NCBI RefSeq assembly: GCF_020005365.1
Contig: NZ_JACNML010000011.1
Span: 1 to 64,000 of the forward strand
DNA length: 64,000 nt
Source of the DNA: Kangiella shandongensis
GTDB lineage: Bacteria > Pseudomonadota > Gammaproteobacteria > Enterobacterales > Kangiellaceae
Direction: 5' to 3'
The position numbers were made by a program, and so were the translations under genes. Shown piece after piece: positions 53,574 to 61,682 of the stretch (positions within the stretch are counted from its first letter, which is position 1; every line of letters begins with the position of its first letter). Below the pieces are notes generated by a model. The model ran no database searches. It was not told the origin of the DNA and saw nothing but the letters and a program-made list of their open reading frames with translations.

Positions 53574-53602
53574 ATGCTATTCCATTAGAAAGTAATATGC
53601 AA
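53574..53602 (-). promoter_or_regulatory. candidate promoter of the DUF2946-TonB receptor unit
   Basis: On the minus strand TTGCAT (53602-53597) and TAGCAT (53579-53574) are separated by 17 bp, about 30-50 bases upstream of the DUF2946-like start. No clear Zur palindrome is visible over it. Confidence 0.35.
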
Positions 53603-53675
53603 TCAGATCACAGCAGATATTTGTAACTGAATATCTCAAGCCGAATATTGATAATAATCCAAGGAAATACGTACC

Positions 53676-54989
53676 ATGGCCGAAGAATTGCCAGTTTCCA
53701 TTGCGGAGCGCCGTCTCGATAACGTGCCTCATTACCCTGATCGACATGAGCCCGTGGGTTTTATGTTGCGCCTCGTTAAAGCGCTACACACTTATGGTGT
53801 GCCGAGCTATGAACTGGAGCGGCTGATAACCAACGTCGCCGATCAGCTCGGTTATGGTTTGCAAACCACTGCCGTACCTACCAGCATTACCATGACCTTC
53901 ATTGAGGAAGAGGACAAGCCGCGAACTTATGTTATCCGCTCCAATGCCGGTGAGGTCAATGTGGATAAGCTCAGTCGCACCATCGACGTGGCACACGCGG
54001 TGATTCAGGGGGACATGACGACTGAAGAAGGGGCGCAGGAGTTGACCGAAATCAGCAATTCGGCACCGCTGCATAATAAGTTCTGGATGATTTTCTGCTT
54101 TATGCTGGTCTCGATCTCGATTTCGAGGATTTTTGGCGGTGGGGTTGAAGAAATTATCACTGCTTCGGTGACTGGGCTGGTGGTAGGCACTTTTGTCAAT
54201 ATTGGAGGGTTGCGTTCAGAGACCGTATCCAATCTGATGCCGGCGTTATCCGCTTTTTTTGCCACCATGATTTCCTTTGGCTTTAATTTCTGGCTGGGGC
54301 TGAGTTCGACCTATATTCCGGTGGTGTCGGGGATTATGGTGCTGATCCCAGGGATGATGCTGACCATCGCCATGGCCGAACTGGCAACACAGAACCTGGT
54401 GTCGGGTACGGCACGCCTGTTGGGCGCCGGCGTAATTTTTATTCAGATGACCCTGGGCGTGGCGATTGGTACACAAGTGGCGTCGTTAATCTTTGGCCAG
54501 GCCAGTATTACCACCAGCATCGATCATCAGCTACCGGAGTGGACTATCTGGATTGCGATTACCATCAGTTCCTGGGCTTTGATGATGTTATTCCAGAGCC
54601 GTAGTAAGCACTTACCTTGGATTGTGGCAACAACCTGCCTGTCTTTCTTTATTTCGCGCTGGGTTGGCAGCTCTATGGGCGTCGCCACCGGGGCGTTTTT
54701 CGGGGCCCTGACCGTGGGTATTCTGGCTAATCTGGCCTACCGTATTAAGCAGGTGCCGACGGCAGCGATCATGATGCCGGGCTTTATTATTCTGGTTCCC
54801 GGCAGTGTCGGCTTTAAGAGTCTGACGGAGTTGTTGGATCACAATATTATTGGCGGGCTGGAAACGGCATTTAATATGATGATTGTTGGTGTCTCGCTAA
54901 TTACCGGTTTATTGGTGTCGTCGATAGCGACTCTGCCGAAACCTAAAATTAAGACTGAAACTTTAAATGAGAGTGGTGGTGAGGAGTAA
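53676..54989 (+). CDS. threonine/serine exporter family protein (ThrE-like)
   Basis: This 437-residue inner-membrane protein has a soluble N-terminal domain carrying LVKALHTYGVPSYELERLI, the HxYGxP motif of ThrE proteins, and TAVPTSITMTFIEEEDKPRTYVI. About ten membrane helices follow in two sets. The second set (about 295-425) resembles the ThrB/DUF3815 half, so both parts are fused in one chain. The family exports threonine and serine in actinobacteria. Here the substrate is inferred. AAGGAAATAC precedes the ATG. Confidence 0.87.
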   Translation: MAEELPVSIAERRLDNVPHYPDRHEPVGFMLRLVKALHTYGVPSYELERLITNVADQLGYGLQTTAVPTSITMTFIEEEDKPRTYVIRSNAGEVNVDKLSRTIDVAHAVIQGDMTTEEGAQELTEISNSAPLHNKFWMIFCFMLVSISISRIFGGGVEEIITASVTGLVVGTFVNIGGLRSETVSNLMPALSAFFATMISFGFNFWLGLSSTYIPVVSGIMVLIPGMMLTIAMAELATQNLVSGTARLLGAGVIFIQMTLGVAIGTQVASLIFGQASITTSIDHQLPEWTIWIAITISSWALMMLFQSRSKHLPWIVATTCLSFFISRWVGSSMGVATGAFFGALTVGILANLAYRIKQVPTAAIMMPGFIILVPGSVGFKSLTELLDHNIIGGLETAFNMMIVGVSLITGLLVSSIATLPKPKIKTETLNESGGEE

Positions 54990-54993
54990 GCTC

Positions 54994-55476
54994 ATGATTC
55001 GAATAATCCAATTGATGGCTTTTTCACTGGTTTTAACTGCTTGCGATGCTGGCTCTGATTTCGTGGAGGGATATTCGTTGGTCTATGTACAGGATGGCGA
55101 CAGTGTCGTGTTATGCTGTGATAAGGGTGAAAAATTTACGGTCAGGTTATTGGACATAGATGCGCCCGAACGTTATCAGCCTTATGCCGAAACGTCCAAA
55201 CAGCAGCTTCGCGAACTGTTAGAAGGAGAGTCTTTGAGCCTTTTCGGCGCTAAGTACGATAAATACGGGCGACGGTTGGCGGTCATTAAAGCCGACGGCG
55301 TCAATGTTAATGATAAGATGGTGGAAACTGGGGCGGCCTGGGTCTGGCGTTACAGTAAAAACCGCCAAATGAGAGAACTGCAGGAAGAAGCCCGTGATGA
55401 TGAGCGCGGCCTGTGGGCCTTACCACAAGCACAGCGGCAGGATCCCTGGTTATGGCGACAGCAGCATCAGCGCTGA
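54994..55476 (+). CDS. thermonuclease (SNase) family lipoprotein
   Basis: This 160-residue protein starts at ATG 54994 (MIRIIQLMAFSLVLTAC, GAGGAG ahead). The lipobox LTAC implies lipidation. The SNase domain has YVQDGDSVVL, VRLLDIDAPERYQPYAETSKQQL, LEGESLSLFGAKYDKYGRRLAVI and GAAWVWRYSKN. Catalytic Arg, Asp and Glu of staphylococcal nuclease correspond to VRLLDIDAPE and RRL. It may degrade nucleic acid in the periplasm or outside. It starts 4 bp after the ThrE-like stop and is probably co-transcribed. Confidence 0.9.
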   Translation: MIRIIQLMAFSLVLTACDAGSDFVEGYSLVYVQDGDSVVLCCDKGEKFTVRLLDIDAPERYQPYAETSKQQLRELLEGESLSLFGAKYDKYGRRLAVIKADGVNVNDKMVETGAAWVWRYSKNRQMRELQEEARDDERGLWALPQAQRQDPWLWRQQHQR

Positions 55477-55501
55477 GTAAACGGAGAGTAAGGGTATAGG
55501 T

Positions 55502-56383
55502 ATGAGACAAGAGAAAGTGGGTCATGTGACTCTGGTTGGTGGCACACACGGTAATGAATACACCGGAATCTACTTACTGGACAAATACCGTAAGCAGTCG
55601 GGTGGTCTGGGCAATTACAACTTTGATGTGGACTTGTACGAAGCTAACCTGAGAGCGTTTGAAGCCAATCGCCGTTATCTTGATCGCGACTTGAATAGAA
55701 GCTTCAAATTAGCAGATCTGGATAATGAGCAGCTTGAGGGGTATGAAAATCGCCGTGCCAGAGAAATTAATCAGGCGCTGGGACCGAAAGGCGACAGCAA
55801 AACGGACATGATCATCGATCTGCATACCTCCACAGCACCGATGGGGGTTAATCTTGTTTTGACTAAAACCGACACTTTTCATCTGATGCTGGTGGATTAT
55901 GTGCAGCAACGGATGGATAACGTTAACGTGACGTTGGAAGAAATGCCGGATCATCATTTTCTGATGAGTATTGCGCCGCGCCATGTGCTGGTCGAAGTTG
56001 GGGCTGTGGCACAGGGACAGTTGCGTCAGGATGTGTTTGATAAAACCGATATGGCGGTCCGATTGATCCTGGATTTTATCGAACAGTACAATCAGCACAA
56101 ACTACCACAACCATCTGAATCTATTGATATTTTTAAGTACTTTGATTTTGCTTACCTGCCACTGGACGAGACTGGCGATATCGCTGGTATGGTGCATAAA
56201 AACATTCAGGATCGTGACTTTACGCTACTGAGAAACGGTGAGCCGATTTTTAAATTACTCAACGGTGACAACGTCGAACATGAGGGTGAAGACTGCTATA
56301 TCAGCTTTGTTAATGAGGCGGCCTATTACGACGAGAAAAAAGCCTTCGCCATGTCGCGGAAGAAGGTTTTTCATATAGGGTAA
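55502..56383 (+). CDS. aspartoacylase-like zinc hydrolase (AspA/AstE family)
   Basis: This 293-residue carboxypeptidase A-fold enzyme has the zinc motif LVGGTHGNEYTGIYLL (His16, Glu19), NRRYLDRDLNRSF and IDLHTSTAPMG (third zinc ligand His). These are the signatures of aspartoacylase and succinylglutamate desuccinylase. The length and ARHVLVEVGAVAQGQLRQDV-like segment favour the aspartoacylase side, which deacetylates N-acetylated acids. The substrate is not proven. It follows the nuclease gene by 25 bp in the same direction. Confidence 0.88.
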   Translation: MRQEKVGHVTLVGGTHGNEYTGIYLLDKYRKQSGGLGNYNFDVDLYEANLRAFEANRRYLDRDLNRSFKLADLDNEQLEGYENRRAREINQALGPKGDSKTDMIIDLHTSTAPMGVNLVLTKTDTFHLMLVDYVQQRMDNVNVTLEEMPDHHFLMSIAPRHVLVEVGAVAQGQLRQDVFDKTDMAVRLILDFIEQYNQHKLPQPSESIDIFKYFDFAYLPLDETGDIAGMVHKNIQDRDFTLLRNGEPIFKLLNGDNVEHEGEDCYISFVNEAAYYDEKKAFAMSRKKVFHIG

Positions 56384-56806
56384 GGGTATTGTCATTCCAG
56401 CCCTTGAGCTGGAATCTTAATCAAATCGAAGATGCAGTATTTCACTATTTAATTTTGTGTTTCGCCCTACGGCGAGTCGCTTTTCTTGAGTGGACAAGAC
56501 AAGTAACCAAAAGAATGCCTGCAGTGAATGACAGCCAATATAAAAGCCAAAAAAAACCGCCCAATGGGCGGTATAGCGTGAAGAGACCTATGATAGCAGT
56601 TTTGTTGTTATTGGAATCTGGTTTCGCTGCGTTAACCTTGATAGTTAAGGTGTGAGACTTTCCGATAAACCCAACTCTCAGTTAATGGCAGCGAATACTC
56701 GTAGGCAATCTTATGTTTAATGTTTGATTACCTAACCATGGAAAGCATCATACCGATAATACTTTTCAAATGCAAACGATTCTCATTTAAAAAAATGAAT
56801 ATTTTC
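56384..56806. other. gene-poor region with degenerate repeats
   Basis: A palindrome ATTCCAGC/GCTGGAAT (56394-56415), in a GTCATTCC...GGAATCT frame common to dispersed proteobacterial repeats, starts 8 bp after the aspA-like stop. CGCCCTACGGCGAGTCGC followed by AAGTAACCAAAAGAATGC (about 56464-56518) recalls another frequent extragenic repeat. An 88-codon frame across it has no ribosome site and is not called. Confidence 0.4.
56556..56572 (-). terminator. intrinsic terminator, minus strand
   Basis: ACCGCCC / GGGCGGT with a 3-base loop is followed on the minus strand by eight T. It lies about 235 bp beyond the LysR stop at 56807 and is the first terminator downstream of that gene. Confidence 0.8.
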
Positions 56807-57712
56807 TTAATCCTGTTCCATCTTTCCATATTCCTCGGCTAAATAGTCGAGGAAACTACGAATTGATGGCATAAGACCGCGCCGCGAAGGGAAGACTGCA
56901 TGCACAATTTCGGGTTTGGGCGCCCACTGTGGCAGGAAATGAATTAAAGAACCTTCTTTAAGCTGCTCTTCGACCATTAGCTTTGGCAACTGCACCATGC
57001 CTATCCCTGCCACCGCTGCGTCTCTCAGCGACACCATATCACCACACTGCAAGCGTGGCTGATGTTGGATAGCCACTTCTTCACCATTGTCATCGAACAG
57101 GCGCCATTGGTGGGACTGCTGCTCCACACCCAGACCGAGGCTGGGTAATTGGTTTAATTCTGCAGGTCTTTGCGGACGAGTAAATTGCTTTAATAATTCC
57201 GGGCTGGCGACCAGGCATTGTGCACGTTGACCCAGAACCTTAAGCACTAGATCACTGTCAGCCAAGGGTGGCGGGCGAACTCGAATCGCCACATCAATCC
57301 CTTCCTCAACCAGATCGACGGCGCGGTTGGTGGCATGCAGCTCTATTTCGACACTGGGGTTCTGTTGCATGAAGTTAACGATTATCTGACTGATATTGAC
57401 CTGCAGCAGAGCCACCGGACAGCTGATCCTGAGCAGACCACAGGGTTCGCTACGGGTTTGTTCGATAGCATCCTCCGCAGCCTGTGCTTCGATAAGAATG
57501 GCCTGGCAGTGCTGATAGTAAAGCTTGCCAATATCGGTGACCGAAGTATGCCGTGTAGTACGTTGCAGTAAGCGAACACCGAGCCGTTCTTCGAGTTCGG
57601 CCACGCGGCGACTCAGTTTGGATTTCGGTATACCGCTGGCTCGCTCAGCCGCAGCGAAGCCTGCATGTTCGACGACCAGAGCAAAATAATAGAGATCGTT
57701 CAGATCCTGCAT
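56807..57712 (-). CDS. LysR family transcriptional regulator
   Basis: This 301-residue regulator has an N-terminal winged helix (DLYYFALVVEHAGFAAAERASGIPKSKLSRRVAEL-type region, residues 4-40; LGVRLLQRTTRHTSVTDIG) and a LysR substrate-binding domain (about 90-297). It resembles the CrgA/DsdC-like group regulating quinone or stress genes. It is divergent from the pirin gene with a 114-bp intergenic region, the standard layout of a LysR protein and its target. The inducer is unknown. Confidence 0.92.
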   Translation of the reverse strand: MQDLNDLYYFALVVEHAGFAAAERASGIPKSKLSRRVAELEERLGVRLLQRTTRHTSVTDIGKLYYQHCQAILIEAQAAEDAIEQTRSEPCGLLRISCPVALLQVNISQIIVNFMQQNPSVEIELHATNRAVDLVEEGIDVAIRVRPPPLADSDLVLKVLGQRAQCLVASPELLKQFTRPQRPAELNQLPSLGLGVEQQSHQWRLFDDNGEEVAIQHQPRLQCGDMVSLRDAAVAGIGMVQLPKLMVEEQLKEGSLIHFLPQWAPKPEIVHAVFPSRRGLMPSIRSFLDYLAEEYGKMEQD

Positions 57713-57726
57713 TTATTGTCCTATTT

Positions 57727-57784
57727 ATAGAACACTATGTGCCAATTTTAACGTCTAGTACATAAATTGTCATGTCAATATAAT
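57727..57784. promoter_or_regulatory. divergent LysR/pirin promoter region
   Basis: ATAG-AACA-CTAT at 57727-57738, 14 bp from the LysR start, is a small dyad of the kind bound by LysR proteins. TATAAT at 57779-57784 is a perfect -10 for the pirin gene, with no strong -35. The assignment to this regulator is inference. Confidence 0.35.
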
Positions 57785-57826
57785 GAAATCATCAAAGCAA
57801 CAGCCGTTTAGGCAGGAGATAACATT

Positions 57827-58690
57827 ATGAGCATGAAGAGAATTACAGGCATTTATCGTGCACCTGCTGGACACTGGGTCGGTGATGGTTTTCCAGTCCG
57901 CTCGTTGTTCGCTTACAACAATAAGGGGCAGCAGATCAGTCCATTCCTGTTACTGGATCATGCCGGGCCATCGAACTTCGATGCCAGTAAGACGCCGCGA
58001 GGTGTGGGCGAGCACCCGCATCGTGGTTTTGAGACCGTGACTATCGTTTACCAGGGTGAAGTGTCACACCGGGATTCGACTGGTAAGGGTGGTACTATTT
58101 ATCCGGGCGATGTGCAGTGGATGACAGCGGGTAGTGGCATTTTGCACGATGAATTTCATTCAAAGGCGTTCAGTGAACGTGGCGGTATGATGGAGATGGC
58201 ACAGCTGTGGGTGAATTTACCGAAAGAGCACAAAATGACTGAGCCGGGCTACCAGGCGATTAAAGCCGATGATATTCCAAAGTTAAAATTGGAGGGTGGT
58301 TTACTGCGAGTTATCGCCGGTGAATACCAGTCAACGAAAGGGCCTGCCAATACTTTTTCACCGATTAATGTGTGGGATCTGGTGATGGCCGAAGGCAGCG
58401 AACAGTCGCTGACAGTACCTGAAGGCTGGAATACCATTGTAGTCGTGTTAAAAGGCGCGGTAGACATTAACGGACAGAAAGCTGCGCTGGAAGATACTGT
58501 GATCTTCGATAGCGCTGATACCGAAATCAGTATCAAGGCAGAAGAAGAAACGACGCTGCTGATACTGAATGGTGAACCGCTAAATGAGCCGATTGTAGGA
58601 GCCGGTCCTTTCGTCATGAACAGTGAGGAAGAAATTGTTCAGGCGTTTAATGACTTTAAGGCGGGAAAATTTGGTGACAGGCTGTCTTAA
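57827..58690 (+). CDS. pirin family protein
   Basis: This 287-residue bicupin iron protein has the pirin signature PFLLLDHAGPSNFDASKTPRG, then GVGEHPHRGFETVTIVYQGEVSHRDSTG carrying His ligands, and GDVQWMTAGSGILHDEFH with His and Glu ligands. The C-terminal cupin (about 170-285) contains IVVVLKGAVDING. Some bacterial pirins degrade quercetin; others bind pyruvate dehydrogenase. CAGGAG precedes the ATG. The divergent LysR gene is the probable regulator. Confidence 0.93.
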   Translation: MSMKRITGIYRAPAGHWVGDGFPVRSLFAYNNKGQQISPFLLLDHAGPSNFDASKTPRGVGEHPHRGFETVTIVYQGEVSHRDSTGKGGTIYPGDVQWMTAGSGILHDEFHSKAFSERGGMMEMAQLWVNLPKEHKMTEPGYQAIKADDIPKLKLEGGLLRVIAGEYQSTKGPANTFSPINVWDLVMAEGSEQSLTVPEGWNTIVVVLKGAVDINGQKAALEDTVIFDSADTEISIKAEEETTLLILNGEPLNEPIVGAGPFVMNSEEEIVQAFNDFKAGKFGDRLS

Positions 58691-58700
58691 ACACTAAGAA

Positions 58701-58724
58701 AAGTCTGGCTCTCGGGCCAGACTT
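58701..58724. terminator. bidirectional intrinsic terminator, pirin / slipin
   Basis: AAGTCTGGC / GCCAGACTT (9 bp, 6-base loop) lies between the pirin stop (58690) and slipin stop (58731), with AT-rich ends on both sides. Confidence 0.75.
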
Positions 58725-58730
58725 CTTTCG

Positions 58731-59471
58731 TTATTTTTTCATAAAGTTCTTAAGGAAATCTATCGGTAGGGGAAAGACGATAGTACTATTGTGTTCGCCC
58801 GCTAAACCGGACAAGGTTTGTAGATAACGCAGCTGGATTGCTTCTTCCTGTTGAGAAAGCACTTTTGCTGCTTCTAACAATTTCTCAGAGGCTTCCATTT
58901 CACCCAGTGCATGGATCACTTTAGCACGACGGGCACGCTCGGCTTCAGCCTGTTGGGCGATGGCACGAATCATACTTTCATCGAGATCCACATGCTTGAT
59001 TTCAACGTTAGAAACCTTGATGCCCCAAGCATCGGTCTGGCTATCGAGAATGTCCTGAATGTCGGCATTGAGTTGCTCGCGTGAGGCCAGCATCTCATCC
59101 AGCTCGTGTTGGCCTAATACTGACCGTAAGGTGGTTTGTGCCAGCTGGCTGGTGGCGTCAAAATAACGTTCAACGTTAATAATAGCTTTCTGTGGATCAA
59201 CCACACGGAAGTAGACCACGGCGTTAACCTCGACCGAAACGTTGTCGCGAGAAATAACATCCTGCGTTGGCACATCCATCACCACGGTCCGTAAATCGAC
59301 CCGAACCATTTGTTGTATGAAGGGGATGATGATGATCAGACCCGGACCTTTGACTTTCCAGAAGCGACCCAACATAAATATGACACCGCGTTCATATTCA
59401 CGAAGAATCTTAAACATACTGGCTAAGGTGAGAACCACCAGTGCCAGAATAATCGGATATAAAATGTTCAT
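58731..59471 (-). CDS. slipin family SPFH protein (stomatin-like)
   Basis: This 246-residue protein has an N-terminal membrane helix ([19 protein letters not shown]) and an SPFH/band 7 domain: [55 protein letters not shown] and [20 protein letters not shown] coiled region [24 protein letters not shown] follows. It is 31 bp downstream of an NfeD protease gene, the classic slipin-NfeD pair (STOPP). Together they organise or proteolyse membrane microdomains. Confidence 0.94.
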   Translation of the reverse strand: MNILYPIILALVVLTLASMFKILREYERGVIFMLGRFWKVKGPGLIIIIPFIQQMVRVDLRTVVMDVPTQDVISRDNVSVEVNAVVYFRVVDPQKAIINVERYFDATSQLAQTTLRSVLGQHELDEMLASREQLNADIQDILDSQTDAWGIKVSNVEIKHVDLDESMIRAIAQQAEAERARRAKVIHALGEMEASEKLLEAAKVLSQQEEAIQLRYLQTLSGLAGEHNSTIVFPLPIDFLKNFMKK

Positions 59472-59502
59472 AAATAAATCCCTCTATAAAGTGCTTAAGA
59501 AA

Positions 59503-60894
59503 TTAATTGTCTGTAACCGGTGTAACAGATAACACCAAGTCATCAACCGCTGTAACTTTGACTTTCTGACCCGCTTTTAATGGAACTGTGCTATGGCATT
59601 TCCAGCGCTCACTGTGAAGCCAGATCCAGCCCTCATTATCAAAGTCTTCAATAACAGTACCGACATCATTAACCAGCTCCTCTTTGCCACTGACGACAGG
59701 ACGCCCGCGGGCACGCAGGGCGAGACTTAAAATAAAGCTCAATAAAATAACGCTGATAACGGTCACGGCGATCAATATGGGGAGAGCGATAGCAACACCG
59801 GTCTCGGGCTCATTAAAGAGCAGGAAGGAGCCAATCAGGAAAGCGATAATGCCGCCAACCCCCAGAATGCCAAAGCTCGGGGCGAAGGCCTCGACGACCA
59901 GCAAGGCAATACCCAGCAGCAACAGGCCTGCGGCAACATAATTCACCGGCAATATTTGCAGAGCGTACATCGCCAGTAATAGACATATGGCACCGATAAC
60001 GCCGGGAACCAGCCCGCCGGGGTTGTAGCCTTCAAAAATTAGGCCGTAGATGCCAAGTAATAACAAAATATAGGCAATATTGGGGTCGCTGATAATACTC
60101 AAGAGTTCGGTCTGCCAGTCGGGTTCGACTTTGGTAATAACCATCTTGTCGGTGTCCAGTGTTGCCTGTCCTGATGGCAGGCGGACGGAGCGTTGATCGA
60201 TCTGCTCCAGTAGTCGCTGCGGATCGCTGGCAATTAAATCGATGACACCAATCTCAAGCGCTTCCTTCGAGGTCAGACTTTCCCCTTCACGAACGGCATT
60301 TTTTACCCAATCAATATTACGGTTATGGTAAGCGGCTAAACTGCGCAAGTAAGCTTCGGCATCGTTAATCACCTTCTTTTCCATGGCAGATTTACCGGCG
60401 GCGGGCTGAGCTTTTTCCTGGTCTTTATCTTGTTCATCGCCCTCTTTATCTGGTGCCTTTTCAGGCTCCGTTGGAGCCGGCATACCGCCGATTGAGACCG
60501 GGGTAGCGGCGCCTAAATTAGTCGCTGGGGCCATGGCTGAAACATGACTGGCGTAGAGAATATAAGTGCCAGCACTGGCTGCGCGTGATCCGGGGGGATA
60601 GACGTAGGTCACGACTGGAACTTTGGAAGATAAAATCTCGCGAATAATATCGCGCATTGCCAGATCCAAACCACCTGGCGTATTCATCTGAATAATAATG
60701 AGCTCGTAGCCCTGTTCAGGAGCGGCCTTGATATTAGAAACCAGAAAATGCGCAGTCCCCGGATTAACCGAACCATCGAGTACTAACAACATCGCCTGTC
60801 TGGGTTCGTTATCGGGAGATTCTGCAGCAAAAAGGGAGGGCGACGCTGACAGTAGCAGCGCAAAGAAAAGATAGAAACTGAAAACCTGCTTCAT
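59503..60894 (-). CDS. NfeD family membrane serine protease
   Basis: This 463-residue long-form NfeD starts at ATG 60894 (MKQVFSFYLFFALLLSASPS, GAGGGA ahead). A signal peptide is followed by a ClpP-like protease domain (about 35-240). PGSRAASAGTYILYASH holds the catalytic Ser, and SAMEKKVINDAEAYLRSLA holds the Lys of the Ser-Lys dyad. Four to five membrane helices follow (about 250-390), then an OB-fold NfeD C-terminal domain (GTVIEDFDNEGWIWLHSERW). An Ala/Glu-rich insert with Lys repeats at about 150-175 is unusual. Its partner slipin lies downstream. Confidence 0.93.
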   Translation of the reverse strand: MKQVFSFYLFFALLLSASPSLFAAESPDNEPRQAMLLVLDGSVNPGTAHFLVSNIKAAPEQGYELIIIQMNTPGGLDLAMRDIIREILSSKVPVVTYVYPPGSRAASAGTYILYASHVSAMAPATNLGAATPVSIGGMPAPTEPEKAPDKEGDEQDKDQEKAQPAAGKSAMEKKVINDAEAYLRSLAAYHNRNIDWVKNAVREGESLTSKEALEIGVIDLIASDPQRLLEQIDQRSVRLPSGQATLDTDKMVITKVEPDWQTELLSIISDPNIAYILLLLGIYGLIFEGYNPGGLVPGVIGAICLLLAMYALQILPVNYVAAGLLLLGIALLVVEAFAPSFGILGVGGIIAFLIGSFLLFNEPETGVAIALPILIAVTVISVILLSFILSLALRARGRPVVSGKEELVNDVGTVIEDFDNEGWIWLHSERWKCHSTVPLKAGQKVKVTAVDDLVLSVTPVTDN

Positions 60895-61047
60895 AGAAAA
60901 TCCCTCTATTAAGCTGAGTCCTACATAGCTCAAAGTGAGCTACTACTAATGTAGCGCGATTAGTAAAGGATTACAAAGTGCAACAGGGGGGGAGTTATAA
61001 AAGAGTAGATGATAGTTGATCTAACTCAACAGTTTTGCTGTGGGTAT

Positions 61048-61103
61048 AAAAAACTCCGACTATTTCTAGCCAGGCTTTCAGTATAATGGTGGCCTGGGGC
61101 AGA
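61048..61103 (-). repeat. decayed second copy of tRNA-Phe 3' end and terminator
   Basis: The 56 bases 61048-61103 match 61238-61293 at 50 of 56 positions, exactly 190 bp apart. The repeated segment covers the last 17 bases of tRNA-Phe with CCA plus the downstream terminator. In this copy two mismatched terminator pairs are lost. Such a layout is what integration at a tRNA 3' end leaves behind. Confidence 0.8.
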
Positions 61104-61238
61104 CTCATTTGTCCGGCAGAAAACTGCTCCTGCATTTTCTGCATTCCCGTCTGGTGCAGTGACCGTAAGGCAAAGGACAGGGAAGTCGTTTGTAATTGAA
61201 CGTAGTTCAATTCGATAAAATTAAATACCCAAGAACGA

Positions 61239-61270
61239 AAAAAGCCCGACTATTTCTAGTCAGGCTTTTA
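61239..61270 (-). terminator. tRNA-Phe intrinsic terminator
   Basis: On the minus strand AAGCCTGACTA and TAGTCGGGCTT pair (one G-U) around GAAA, followed by six T, directly after the tRNA 3' end. Confidence 0.8.
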
Positions 61271-61276
61271 GTATGA

Positions 61277-61352
61277 TGGTGGCCCGGGGCAGAATTGAAC
61301 TGCCGACACAAGGATTTTCAATCCTCCGCTCTACCAACTGAGCTACCAGGCC
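61277..61352 (-). tRNA. tRNA-Phe (GAA)
   Basis: This 76-base tRNA with encoded CCA reads, on the minus strand, GGCCTGG (acceptor), TAGCTCAGTTGGTAGAGC (D arm), anticodon loop TTGAAAA giving anticodon GAA, and GGCAGTTCAATTCTGCC (T arm), with CCGGGCC closing the acceptor (one G-U). It is close to E. coli tRNA-Phe. The gene is 54 bp downstream of yggX on the same strand. Confidence 0.97.
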
Positions 61353-61406
61353 AACGGACGCGTATTAAACCGATTCTTAGGTTTTAAGTCAAGCCTAAAT
61401 TTAAAA

Positions 61407-61682
61407 TTATTTCTTATCTTCAGGAACGTAGCCTTCGGCTTCGTCGTAGTCGCCACCAAAAAGGAATTTTTCCATCTGATCCGCCAAATATTTCTGCGTA
61501 TCCGAGTCTACCAGACTTAGACGTTTTTCGTTAATCAGCATGGTTTGATGCTCAAGCCACATCTGCCAGGCTTCCTGTGAGATGTTGTCGTAGATTCGAT
61601 CGCCGAGTTCGCCGGGGAAGGGTTTAAAACCAATTCCTTCTGCATCTTTTTGTAGTTTCTGACAAAAAACAGTACGTGACAT
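61407..61682 (-). CDS. yggX: YggX iron-trafficking / oxidative damage protection protein
   Basis: This 91-residue protein matches the E. coli YggX length and sequence: SRTVFCQKLQKDAEGIGFKPFPGELG, ISQEAWQMWLEHQTMLINEKRLSL and KYLADQMEKFLFGG are its hallmarks. The conserved Cys near the N-terminus (Cys7) is present. It protects Fe-S proteins from oxidation. Its ATG directly follows the mutY stop with no gap. MutY itself has a 4Fe-4S cluster, and the mutY-yggX pairing is conserved in gammaproteobacteria. Confidence 0.95.
   Translation of the reverse strand: MSRTVFCQKLQKDAEGIGFKPFPGELGDRIYDNISQEAWQMWLEHQTMLINEKRLSLVDSDTQKYLADQMEKFLFGGDYDEAEGYVPEDKK

Noticed and set aside
56389-56655. 88-codon frame in the gene-poor gap after the aspartoacylase-like gene
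   Set aside because: No ribosome site, covers repeat-like palindromes and a terminator, and the translation has no protein-like pattern.
60995-61210. 71-codon frame on the minus strand near tRNA-Phe
   Set aside because: It starts with TTG without a ribosome site and its second half is the translated tRNA/terminator duplicate. Treated as chance or a remnant of an integrated element.
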